A DNA stretch of 64,000 nucleotides from an uncultured Christensenellaceae bacterium (GTDB lineage: Bacteria; Bacillota; Clostridia; Christensenellales; Borkfalkiaceae). Below, piece by piece: positions 52,553-60,063 of the stretch (position 1 is its first letter; each line of letters starts with the position of its first letter). The stretch is from the NCBI GenBank assembly GCA_910589015.1, contig CAJUSA010000010.1:1-64000 (forward strand). The letters run 5' to 3'. The notes beneath the pieces were generated by a model, which saw only the letters and a list, made by a program, of their open reading frames with translations, was not told where the DNA came from and searched no databases. Both the position numbers and the translations under genes were made by a program.

Positions 52553-53839
52553 TCATTTCCCGACGCAAAATTTTTCGAAAATTTCGTTTACGACCGCCTC
52601 GCTCGCCGTTTCGCCGCTCAGCGTGCCGAGCGCGACCCAGGCGCGTTTTACGTCCTCGGCATATAATTCGACGGGCGCATTCATAACCGCGGTCAATGCC
52701 TCGCCCACCGCCTCATACGATTCCGACACGCTGCGGTAGTGCCGCTCTTCCAACAAACATACGTCGCTCTCGCGCCCGTAGCCCTTTTCATACATCATCT
52801 CTTTGAGCCGATCGAGCCCTTCGCCCGTCCGCGCGGAAAGATAAACGTCGCACCCTCTATCCGACCGCCCCAGATCGCTCTTCGCGCCCACCGTAATAAC
52901 GGGAGTACCGGCGGGGAAGGAAAGGTTTTCTTCCTCTTTGAGATAGAGAATGAGATCGGCGCTTTCGATCGCCCGTTCGGCGCGGCGGATCCCCTCGCGC
53001 TCGATTTCGTCGCCGCTTTCGCGCAAACCCGCCGTATCGAACAGGCGGAACAGCACGCCGTTCAGTTCGATCGCGCCTTCCACGACGTCGCGCGTCGTGC
53101 CGGCGGTGGCGGATACGATGGCCCTGTCGCTGCCCAGCAACGCGTTGAACAGCGAACTTTTGCCCGCGTTGGGGTTGCCGCACAACGCGACGGAAACGCC
53201 GCTTTTGAGCTTTTTCCCCGCGCGGTACTGTTTCAAAAGCGCGGCAAGCGCTTCTTGCACGCATACGAGCTTTTCTCTCGTCTGCGTTCGCGTATCCGCG
53301 GTAAGATCTTCTTCGGGGTAATCCAAATCGGCGTCGATCCCCGCAAGACATTCGAGCAAAACACCCTGTAAGCGTTTACCCTCGTTGGTCAGTTTTTCGG
53401 TATAGAGCGAATATCCCGCGCGCACTTGCGCTTCGGATTCCGCGTCGATCATATCCGCCACGCCTTCCGCCGCAGAAAGCGACAGCTTGCCGTTGAGATA
53501 AGCGCGCTTCGTAAACTCGCCGCGATCGGCCATGCGCGCCCCCAGATCGAGCGCGCGGCGCAAGATCCCGCGGGCGATTTCCCTGCCGCCGTGGCAATGA
53601 AATTCCACGGTGTCCTCGCCCGTGTACGATTTCGGCGCGCGGAAATACACGCACATGCCGTAATCTTTGAACGAACCGCCGTCGATTTCGCCTGCATAAA
53701 GCATATTGGGAAGATATTCGCCGCGATGCGAAAACATGTTTCGGGCAAGCCCGAGCGCGCCCGCGCCGCTTGCGCGCACAATGGCGACGCCGCCGCGCCC
53801 TTCCGCTGTGGCGATCGCCGCAATCAGATCATACGTCAT
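52553..53839 (-). CDS. mnmE: tRNA U34 modification GTPase MnmE
   Basis: With MnmG it forms carboxymethylaminomethyl-U34 in tRNAs. The N-terminal folate domain (TIAAIATAEGRGGVAIVRAS-like) is followed by the G domain: GNPNAGKSSLFNALLG, DTAGLRES and a late VGAKSD. The C-terminus ends FCVGK, keeping the catalytic Cys. At 428 aa it is a little shorter than the usual 450-460. mnmG is not in the window. Confidence 0.95.
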   Translation of the reverse strand: MTYDLIAAIATAEGRGGVAIVRASGAGALGLARNMFSHRGEYLPNMLYAGEIDGGSFKDYGMCVYFRAPKSYTGEDTVEFHCHGGREIARGILRRALDLGARMADRGEFTKRAYLNGKLSLSAAEGVADMIDAESEAQVRAGYSLYTEKLTNEGKRLQGVLLECLAGIDADLDYPEEDLTADTRTQTREKLVCVQEALAALLKQYRAGKKLKSGVSVALCGNPNAGKSSLFNALLGSDRAIVSATAGTTRDVVEGAIELNGVLFRLFDTAGLRESGDEIEREGIRRAERAIESADLILYLKEEENLSFPAGTPVITVGAKSDLGRSDRGCDVYLSARTGEGLDRLKEMMYEKGYGRESDVCLLEERHYRSVSESYEAVGEALTAVMNAPVELYAEDVKRAWVALGTLSGETASEAVVNEIFEKFCVGK

Positions 53840-53882
53840 AATTACTATCGGTTATTTGTTTTTTTGATACCCGACAGGGCTT

Positions 53883-53929
53883 AATATAACCTATGGTTAT
53901 ATTATATCATGTTTTAGGTAGTTTGTAAA
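53883..53929 (-). promoter_or_regulatory. mnmE promoter with 21-bp palindrome
   Basis: TTTACA (53929-53924) and TATAAT (53906-53901) have a 17-base spacer. A perfect palindrome of 9-bp arms around TAT (53883-53903) overlaps the -10 box and runs over the start of transcription, a good place for a repressor. Confidence 0.7.
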
Positions 53930-54013
53930 CGTTTTTCTTGAATTTTTACAAAAAAAGAACGTGTTTGTGCATGCTGTGTTCTTTTGCTTATCGCCGCCGC
54001 ACGTTTGATCTTC

Positions 54014-54042
54014 TTGACAAAAGACAATCGAAAAAGTATAAT
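54014..54042 (+). promoter_or_regulatory. Promoter of the 54061 gene
   Basis: Exact TTGACA and TATAAT have a 17-base spacer, 18 bases before the start codon. Confidence 0.85.
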
Positions 54043-54060
54043 AGCATAAGAGGAAAAGAT

Positions 54061-54675
54061 ATGGAAAAAATAAAAAGTCCCGATCTTTCAAACGCGCTCT
54101 GCAAAGCGAAGGGTTACAGAACAAAGGCGCGCAGTCTTTACGGCATGCTCGGTATTTTCTTTTCGGTTATCGTGCTCGCAACCGTATTCGGAATCGACTC
54201 CGTGCCTCTGTCGGGGCGCATAATTGCGTGTATCGCATGCGGCATGGTCGTCGCCCTTTGCGTTTTCGCTTACGTTTACGATCGCATCGCCCGTTCAAAA
54301 ACCGAAAACCGCGACTGCGTCATTCTCTATCAAGACGGCATAACTGTTTACGTCGACAACGGCAGATCTGAACGAGGTTATCTGCATTTTTCTTTCGATG
54401 AAATCGAGGATTACGGATTTATCCATATTTTAGAGGGCGAATCGGGTTCGGGGGAAGTCCGTTTGATCTTTCGGCAAAAATCGCATTCGGCGGAAACCTA
54501 TCTTTCATACCGTTTGCTCAACTACGGTTTTCTGCGCATTACCTCAAAAGACGGCGGATATTACAACGTACCGGTCGGCGATATCGAAACGGTAAAACAA
54601 TTCTTACAGGAACACACAAAAATTGAAGAATACATTTACATACGGATCGCCGGTATACACGATAACCTCCGATAA
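54061..54675 (+). CDS. Two-helix membrane protein of unknown function
   Basis: The 204 residues have two membrane helices (about 24-43 and 52-73) joined by a short loop, then a soluble domain of about 130 residues. That domain starts DCVILYQDGITVYV and is beta-rich, like a PH-type or YcxB-like domain facing the cytoplasm. The ATG follows GAGGA. I recognise no specific family. It is a single-gene unit with a strong promoter and terminator. Confidence 0.78.
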   Translation: MEKIKSPDLSNALCKAKGYRTKARSLYGMLGIFFSVIVLATVFGIDSVPLSGRIIACIACGMVVALCVFAYVYDRIARSKTENRDCVILYQDGITVYVDNGRSERGYLHFSFDEIEDYGFIHILEGESGSGEVRLIFRQKSHSAETYLSYRLLNYGFLRITSKDGGYYNVPVGDIETVKQFLQEHTKIEEYIYIRIAGIHDNLR

Positions 54676-54684
54676 AATCGATCT

Positions 54685-54719
54685 AAAAACGCTCTTGGAA
54701 AATTCCAAGAGCGTTTTTT
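54685..54719. terminator. Bidirectional terminator
   Basis: A 16-bp stem (54685-54700 with 54703-54718) is flanked by A and T runs between convergent genes. Confidence 0.88.
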
Positions 54720-54731
54720 TAACAAGTTTCA

Positions 54732-55592
54732 TCAAAAATCCGAAAACGGGCCGTCGCTGTCGCGTCCGCTTGCGGAAGAATTGTCGAAATCGGGGAATGG
54801 CGAATCCGAACCGCCCCCGCCGCCATAACCGCCGTTTCCACCGCCCTGCCCGTATTGATCCTGATAGCGGCGGCGTTCCTCTTCCATGCGTTTGCGCATG
54901 TATTCGTTATAATCGATGGGCGTATTGTTGCGCACGGCAAAGAGAACGAACCCGCGGCAAGGCAGCACGGCGCAGAGGAAGGTCATAAGGAAGGGACTGC
55001 GGGCATAATATTTGCGGAAGAGCGCAAAGAACAGCGCGCAGAAAAAGAACAACAACACGAACCACCACACGCTTACGATGATGTTGACAACGTCGCCCGC
55101 AAATGCAAGTTTCCGCATACTTCCCGTAATCAGTCCGCTGTCGAGGGCATAATAGACCATGCCCGTTTCTTCGATCAACCGTTCCGAATAATATGCGGGG
55201 TTGGAGGCTATGACCAGACTGACGACAAGTGCAAACGTCTGCATGGCGACGAACGCGATTTCCACCAACATGCACCATAAGCCGACATGCTTTATTTTTT
55301 TACCGAATACGTTCGCCTCGCCTGCCACTTCGCCCGCGAAATAGGTATTTAGAAAGGGAACGAAACCCAGCCAGCCGTTTTTCATGCCGCGTTTTTTCGC
55401 CATCGCCATAAGCCCGATGCCGCCGAACACCGTTCCCACAAGAAACAGCCCTGCCGCCACGATAATGCAAATGAGATTCCACCTGAAATTCAGCGCCGCG
55501 GCAGATTGCGCGGTAGAGATATCCCCGCCGAAATAATTGCCGAAATACTGAATGAATAACTGCGGTACGCTCAGCCAATCGAAAAATTCCAT
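54732..55592 (-). CDS. Multi-pass membrane protein with Gly-rich tail
   Basis: The 286 residues have about five hydrophobic segments, the first after 30 residues. A loop GMKNGWLGFVPFLNTYFAGE resembles small DUF-type membrane proteins with a conserved PFLN. The last 60 residues are charged, then Gly-, Ser- and Asp-rich (GGGNGGYGGGGG), and likely unstructured. It starts 18 bases before truA's end in the same direction. Function unknown. Confidence 0.75.
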   Translation of the reverse strand: MEFFDWLSVPQLFIQYFGNYFGGDISTAQSAAALNFRWNLICIIVAAGLFLVGTVFGGIGLMAMAKKRGMKNGWLGFVPFLNTYFAGEVAGEANVFGKKIKHVGLWCMLVEIAFVAMQTFALVVSLVIASNPAYYSERLIEETGMVYYALDSGLITGSMRKLAFAGDVVNIIVSVWWFVLLFFFCALFFALFRKYYARSPFLMTFLCAVLPCRGFVLFAVRNNTPIDYNEYMRKRMEEERRRYQDQYGQGGGNGGYGGGGGSDSPFPDFDNSSASGRDSDGPFSDF

Positions 55593-55609
55593 AACGACTC
55601 CTTATTCAT

Positions 55610-56377
55610 TTATACCCCGCCGCCGCGATTCTCAAACGGCGAAGGATCATATTCGACGCAAACGAGCGTCAGACCTTTGGCGGGCATGGTTTTTCCGAGC
55701 AGATCGCGCCGCCCCGTTGCGAATGCGTTTTCGATTTCGCACGGCTTTCCGCACCCGACTTCGTAAAGTTCCCCCGCCATGATCCTAACCATATTATATA
55801 AGAACCCTTCGCCCGTCACGAAAAAATCGAACTGTATGCGGTCGGGATAAGTTGTTTTCACGACCTTTGCCGACAAAACGTTGCGTTCGCTCGTTTTGGC
55901 GGAAGATCCCGCCGCGCAGAACGCCTTATAATCGTGCCGCCCTTCATAGAGCCGCGCCGCCGCGTTCATGACGTCATGATCGGGAAAGCGGCGCACGCGC
56001 ACCGCGTAACGCGTTAAAAGCGGCAGTTCGCACGAGGAATAATAAAAGGAATAGCGGTAGGTTTTCTGTTTGCCCTTGGTGGCGTCGAACCCTTCTGCCC
56101 GTACGCTCGTGATCACGCGCACATCGTCGGGCAAGCGCAAATTCAAACAGGTTGCGATTTTTTCGGCTGGAATCTCGGTTTGCACATCGAAATGGCACAC
56201 CTGCCCTTCCGCATGCACGCCCGCGTCCGTTCTGCCGCTGCCCGTCATCTTCACCGCGCATCCGAATACCTCGCACGCGGCCTGTTCAAGCTCTTCCTGC
56301 ACGGTGCGCGCGTTGTTTTGAATCTGCCAGCCGCCGTAATTCGTTCCGTCGTAAGTCACTTTCAGCGCGTATCTCAT
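55610..56377 (-). CDS. truA: tRNA pseudouridine(38-40) synthase TruA
   Basis: It makes pseudouridine at positions 38-40 of tRNA anticodon arms. The catalytic Asp lies in GSGRTDAGVHA near residue 52, after the N-terminal VTYDGTNYGGWQIQ. The ATG at 56377 overlaps the ecfT stop by 4 bases; longer frames upstream are not TruA-like. Length is 255 aa. ecfA-ecfA-ecfT-truA is a conserved Firmicutes order. Confidence 0.95.
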   Translation of the reverse strand: MRYALKVTYDGTNYGGWQIQNNARTVQEELEQAACEVFGCAVKMTGSGRTDAGVHAEGQVCHFDVQTEIPAEKIATCLNLRLPDDVRVITSVRAEGFDATKGKQKTYRYSFYYSSCELPLLTRYAVRVRRFPDHDVMNAAARLYEGRHDYKAFCAAGSSAKTSERNVLSAKVVKTTYPDRIQFDFFVTGEGFLYNMVRIMAGELYEVGCGKPCEIENAFATGRRDLLGKTMPAKGLTLVCVEYDPSPFENRGGGV

Positions 56378-57204
56378 AACGGCGCACCCAAATAAACGCG
56401 TAACAGCACGACGCCCGTAATGAGCGCCGCCCCCACGAAAAATCCCACAAGATCGCGCCAACCGAAACGGTGCTTTTTGTATTTTGTACGGTTCTTACTG
56501 CCCGTATAACAGCGTGCCTCCATCGCGTCGCCGAGTTCGTCGGCACGGCGGAACGCCGAAAGCAACAACGGAATGAGAATGGGCACGATCGCCTTGATCT
56601 TCTTGATCGGGCCGCCCGTTTCGAAATCGGCGCCGCGCGCTTTCTGCGCGTTCTTGATCCGCTCGGTTTCATCCATCAGAATGGGGATAAAACGCAGCGC
56701 GATGCTCATGATCAGCGCCAGTTCGTGCACGGGGAAGCGGATCCATTTGAGGGGCGTTAACAGGCTCTCGATCCCGTCGGTAAGGTCGACGGGCGTCGTC
56801 GTATAAGTTAAGAGCGAGGAACAGAGCACCAAGAGAATGAGCCGCAACACGAGAAAGAGCGAAAAGATGATTCCCCCCTGCGTAATGCGGAAGATCCACC
56901 AATGGTATACGGCAGGTCCCGGCCAGTAAACTTGATCGCCGACGTAAAAAAACAAATTGAGCACGGCGGTGAAGAGAACAAGAAAAAGGATTCCGCGCAA
57001 CGAACGCAACACCTTGCCGAGCGGCACGCGCGAGGCGATCGTCGCGACGATCAGCACGAACGCGCAGGCGGCAAGCCCGTAAAAATTCGACGCAAGAAAG
57101 ATCGCCACGATATAAGCGATCAAAAAGAGAATTTTCAGCCTTGCGTCCATACGATGCAAAAAGGACTGCACGGGATAAAATTGCCCGAAGGATACGTCTT
57201 TCAC
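56374..57204 (-). CDS. ecfT: ECF transporter transmembrane subunit EcfT
   Basis: It links the two ATPases to exchangeable substrate-binding S subunits for vitamins and metals. The 276 residues have five to six membrane helices. The C-terminal coupling helices carry KNAQKARGADFETG and ADELGDAMEARCY, with the two Ala-Arg-Gly-type motifs that grip the ATPases. It overlaps both neighbours by 4 bases. No S subunit is nearby, as expected for a shared (group II) module. Confidence 0.94.
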   Translation of the reverse strand: MKDVSFGQFYPVQSFLHRMDARLKILFLIAYIVAIFLASNFYGLAACAFVLIVATIASRVPLGKVLRSLRGILFLVLFTAVLNLFFYVGDQVYWPGPAVYHWWIFRITQGGIIFSLFLVLRLILLVLCSSLLTYTTTPVDLTDGIESLLTPLKWIRFPVHELALIMSIALRFIPILMDETERIKNAQKARGADFETGGPIKKIKAIVPILIPLLLSAFRRADELGDAMEARCYTGSKNRTKYKKHRFGWRDLVGFFVGAALITGVVLLRVYLGAPL

Positions 57205-58121
57205 GCTTTATCCCCCCTCAGCGCAAGAATCTTGGCGATGCAGTCTTCCGTCGTAAAATCGCAGTCGAGTTTCACGCCCTGCTCTTCAAGCGCGGCGCAG
57301 AGTTTTGCGGTAAGCGGAATATCCAACCCGAGCGCGGCAAGTTCCCCGCCCAGCCGAAAGAGTTGTGCGGGCGGAAGACAGTATTTCACGGTTCCCTCGG
57401 AAAAAACGGCGGCTTTGGTACAGTTTTCGGATATTTCGTCCATATCGTGCGAGACGATAATCACCGTTTTGCACCACTCTTGATGGATCCTGTGCAAAAG
57501 CTGCATGATCTCGCGTTTCCCGAGCGGATCGAGCCCTGCGGCAGGTTCGTCAAGAACAAGCACTTCGGGATGCGTGACGATGACGCCCGCGATCGCCACG
57601 CGGCGTTTCTGACCGCCCGAAAGCTCGAACGGGGATTTATCCTTTACTTCGTCGTAATTCAACCCCACGATTTCCAACGCGCCGCGCACGGCGTTTTCAA
57701 TCTCTTCCTTTTCAGGTTTCTTTTTTGCAAAATTCTTATAACCGAATGCAACGTCGTCGAATACCGTTTCGGCAAAAAGCTGATATTCGGGATACTGAAA
57801 CACCATGCCCACATGGCGGCGCAGTTCGTTAAAGTCGGTTTTGCGGGCGGCAAGATCGAAAGATCCCACCGTCAGCCGCGGTTCGGGGGGCGGGGTCTGC
57901 CCCTTTTTGACGCGCGGTTTTTTGTAATGTTTCAAGGAAGAAGGCAGGCGCAAAAGTCCGTTCAAATGTTGCACGAACGTACTTTTACCGCTGCCCGTGT
58001 GCCCGATGATCCCGAAAAATTCCCCCTCTTCCACCGTAAGCGTGACGTCTTTGAGGGCGGCAGTCGCAAACGGCGAGCGGGCATTATAAATGTAAGAAAG
58101 CCGTTCGGCTACAATACGCAC
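57201..58121 (-). CDS. ecfA2: ECF transporter ATPase EcfA2
   Basis: This is the second of two ATPases of the ECF module. Walker A is GHTGSGKST, the signature is LSGGQKRRVAIAG, and Walker B is VLVLDEPAAGLDP. A Lys/Pro-rich insert (KHYKKPRVKKGQTPP) sits after the Walker A region. The start is GTG at 58121, overlapping ecfA1 by 13 bases. Length is 306 aa. Confidence 0.94.
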   Translation of the reverse strand: MRIVAERLSYIYNARSPFATAALKDVTLTVEEGEFFGIIGHTGSGKSTFVQHLNGLLRLPSSLKHYKKPRVKKGQTPPPEPRLTVGSFDLAARKTDFNELRRHVGMVFQYPEYQLFAETVFDDVAFGYKNFAKKKPEKEEIENAVRGALEIVGLNYDEVKDKSPFELSGGQKRRVAIAGVIVTHPEVLVLDEPAAGLDPLGKREIMQLLHRIHQEWCKTVIIVSHDMDEISENCTKAAVFSEGTVKYCLPPAQLFRLGGELAALGLDIPLTAKLCAALEEQGVKLDCDFTTEDCIAKILALRGDKA

Positions 58122-58930
58122 TTTGCAACCTCCCGCGCTAATTCTTCCACGTCGAGCGTGTCGGGCACGGCAAAACCGCCCTCTTGCAGACGTTTACAGA
58201 TGTAACCGATCTGCGGCAACGTTAAATTATATGTTAAAAGTTCTTCGTGCCGCTCGAATATATCCGAAGGCGCGCCCTGCATGACGATTTCCCCGCGGTT
58301 CATCACCACCGCGCGGTCGGCAAGCAATGCCTCTTCCATAAAGTGCGTAATGAGCACGACGGTGATCTTTTCTTCGCGGTTGAGCTTCTGCACTACGTTT
58401 ACGATCTCGCGTCTGCCGCGCGGATCGAGCATGGCGGTCGATTCATCGAGGATCATGACGTCGGGCTTTAACGCCAGGACGCCCGCAATGGCGACGCGCT
58501 GTTTCTGCCCGCCCGAAAGCCGCGAAACCATGGAATTGCGGTATTCTTGCATGCCGACGGCATGCAAGGCAAAGTCGATCCGCTCGGCAATTTCTTCGCG
58601 CGGCAATCCGACGTTCTCTGCGCCGAAGGCAATATCATCCTCGACGATCGAAGCGACCGTCTGGTTATCGGGATTCTGAAAAACGATCCCCACCCGTTTG
58701 CGGATTTGCGTGACGTTTTTCGAAGTAAGCTGCTGCCCGAATACGCGCACGACGCCCTCGTCGCTTTCCAGCAATCCGTTGCTCAGCCGCGCAAGCGTGC
58801 TTTTTCCGCTGCCGTTGTGCCCGAGCACGGCGACAAATTCACCCTCTTCCACGCTAAAATTTATATTCTTAATCGCCTGAACGCCTTCGCCGTAGGCAAA
58901 CGATACGTTCTCAAATTCAATCGCTTTCAT
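58109..58930 (-). CDS. ecfA1: ECF transporter ATPase EcfA1
   Basis: This is the first ATPase of the module. Walker A is GHNGSGKST, the signature LSGGQKQRVAIAG and Walker B VMILDESTAMLDP, with Ser replacing the usual Pro after Glu. The ATG at 58930 is the normal family start (MKAIEFENVSFAYGEG), but no ribosome binding site precedes it and the predicted transcription start is only about 8 bases away. Length is 273 aa. Confidence 0.94.
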   Translation of the reverse strand: MKAIEFENVSFAYGEGVQAIKNINFSVEEGEFVAVLGHNGSGKSTLARLSNGLLESDEGVVRVFGQQLTSKNVTQIRKRVGIVFQNPDNQTVASIVEDDIAFGAENVGLPREEIAERIDFALHAVGMQEYRNSMVSRLSGGQKQRVAIAGVLALKPDVMILDESTAMLDPRGRREIVNVVQKLNREEKITVVLITHFMEEALLADRAVVMNRGEIVMQGAPSDIFERHEELLTYNLTLPQIGYICKRLQEGGFAVPDTLDVEELAREVAKCVL

Positions 58931-58944
58931 AATTTAATATGTAT

Positions 58945-58973
58945 ATTATAGCAAAACAGGCAAAATTTTACAA
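58945..58973 (-). promoter_or_regulatory. ecfA1-ecfA2-ecfT-truA promoter, near-leaderless
   Basis: TTGTAA (58973-58968) and TATAAT (58950-58945) have a 17-base spacer. The start codon is only 15 bases beyond the -10 box. Confidence 0.7.
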
Positions 58974-59017
58974 TGAATTCAAAGTGAAATCGGAAAAAAT
59001 ATTTTTCATGCAAACGC

Positions 59018-59046
59018 TTGAAAAATAAAAACTGATGTGCTATACT
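59018..59046 (+). promoter_or_regulatory. Promoter of the 59053 RNA
   Basis: TTGAAA (59018-59023) and TATACT (59041-59046) have a 17-base spacer. The predicted first base, about 59053, is within the first stem of the RNA. Confidence 0.7.
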
Positions 59047-59052
59047 GATTTT

Positions 59053-59197
59053 ACCACACAAAACTGCATAATTTTCTACAAAGTGCACAATCTCGGCATT
59101 GTGTATCTCTTTTCGCTTTGTAGAAAAGGTTTTGTGTGGTAACAAACTTCGGAGATACCGTGCGTGTGTTTCCAGGTTTGGGAACACACTTTTTTAT
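59053..59197 (+). ncRNA. Structured RNA leader with pseudoknot and terminator
   Basis: A long hairpin is built of three stems: 59051-59064 with 59129-59142 (14 bp), 59072-59083 with 59116-59127 (12 bp), and 59086-59091 with 59098-59103 (6 bp). The bulged side 59103-59109 (GTATCTC) is exactly complementary to 59152-59158 (GAGATAC), giving a 7-bp pseudoknot outside the hairpin. A terminator follows: 59164-59173 with 59180-59189, then TTTTTTTATTTT. The next gene starts at 59223. This could be a riboswitch-like attenuator for that gene or a free small RNA. I match it to no named class. Confidence 0.65.
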
Positions 59198-59222
59198 TTT
59201 ACAAAGGATAAGAAATTTCACC

Positions 59223-59879
59223 ATGACTGACTTAATTTTAAGTGTTACGCCGCCTCTTCATACTACTTCCGACGGCGACCAATCCGTATTGATCGGAATA
59301 ATTTTCATTATAGCCGCCATCCTTCTTTTTTTAATTATACTCGCCGTTTCCATTCCCAAATCGAATGAAAAAACCACTTCCAAGGAAGACGACGCTAAGG
59401 CAGAAAAAAACGAACCGAGCAAAGAAATCGCAAGAAAAAAACATCCCGTTTTAACGCTCTGTCTCGTCCTGCTCGTTTTAGTCGGCAGTTTTTTCGGCAT
59501 CACAAGTTGCGTTAAACACTTCCAAGCAGATACGGGAACATCGAGCGGAACTTCCTCAGGCGTCAACAAACCGCAAATATTTTCGCGCAATGCCAATAAC
59601 GGCGACATCAACGTCGGTGATACAAAATTAAATCTTGGTAGTTTGGGACAAGATTTTGTATTTCTCGCCAACGCAAATATTAAAAATCTAGAACTCACTT
59701 TGAAATTTTACGATAAAGGAAATAATCTCATCGCAACGAAAACAAAATTCTTTTCAAGCGTATCAAAAGGAAACGAATACACCTTTACGGTTGCTTTAAC
59801 CGATTTTTCACTGTCGGATACTTTCAAAATCAATCGCGTATCCATTGGCGTAACAGGCGGAACGGTATCCCTGATATAG
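59223..59879 (+). CDS. Two-helix exported-domain protein of unknown function
   Basis: The 218 residues have a helix at about 21-44 and another at 75-97, with a Lys/Glu-rich cytoplasmic loop between. A Ser/Thr-Gly linker (GTSSGTSSG) leads to a beta-rich domain of about 90 residues outside the membrane. That domain (LELTLKFYDKGNNLIATKTK) resembles FxLYD-like domains. The ATG at 59223 has AAGGA upstream at a long 13 bases. It is preceded by the structured RNA and may be controlled by its terminator. Function unknown. Confidence 0.7.
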   Translation: MTDLILSVTPPLHTTSDGDQSVLIGIIFIIAAILLFLIILAVSIPKSNEKTTSKEDDAKAEKNEPSKEIARKKHPVLTLCLVLLVLVGSFFGITSCVKHFQADTGTSSGTSSGVNKPQIFSRNANNGDINVGDTKLNLGSLGQDFVFLANANIKNLELTLKFYDKGNNLIATKTKFFSSVSKGNEYTFTVALTDFSLSDTFKINRVSIGVTGGTVSLI

Positions 59880-59957
59880 AAGTCCGTACTGATCGCTTTC
59901 TCTTCTTGCTTTTTATTATTTTTTCCCGTTTCGGGACAAGTTTTTTTGAATTGTTTC

Positions 59958-59986
59958 TTGACAATATAAAAGAAATTCGTTATAAT
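59958..59986 (+). promoter_or_regulatory. nifJ promoter
   Basis: Exact TTGACA (59958-59963) and TATAAT (59981-59986) have a 17-base spacer. GGAGG at 60051-60055 precedes the ATG at 60064. Confidence 0.87.
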
Positions 59987-60063
59987 ATCATAGGCGCGTA
60001 AAAGGCGTTGCTTTTTCGCGTGCAAAAAACAGTAAATTTATAATTTTTTTGGAGGTTTGTTCG

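Noticed and set aside
59053..59197. 6S RNA
   Set aside because: The 5' and 3' ends do not pair, there is no large central bubble on both sides, and a separate terminator hairpin follows.
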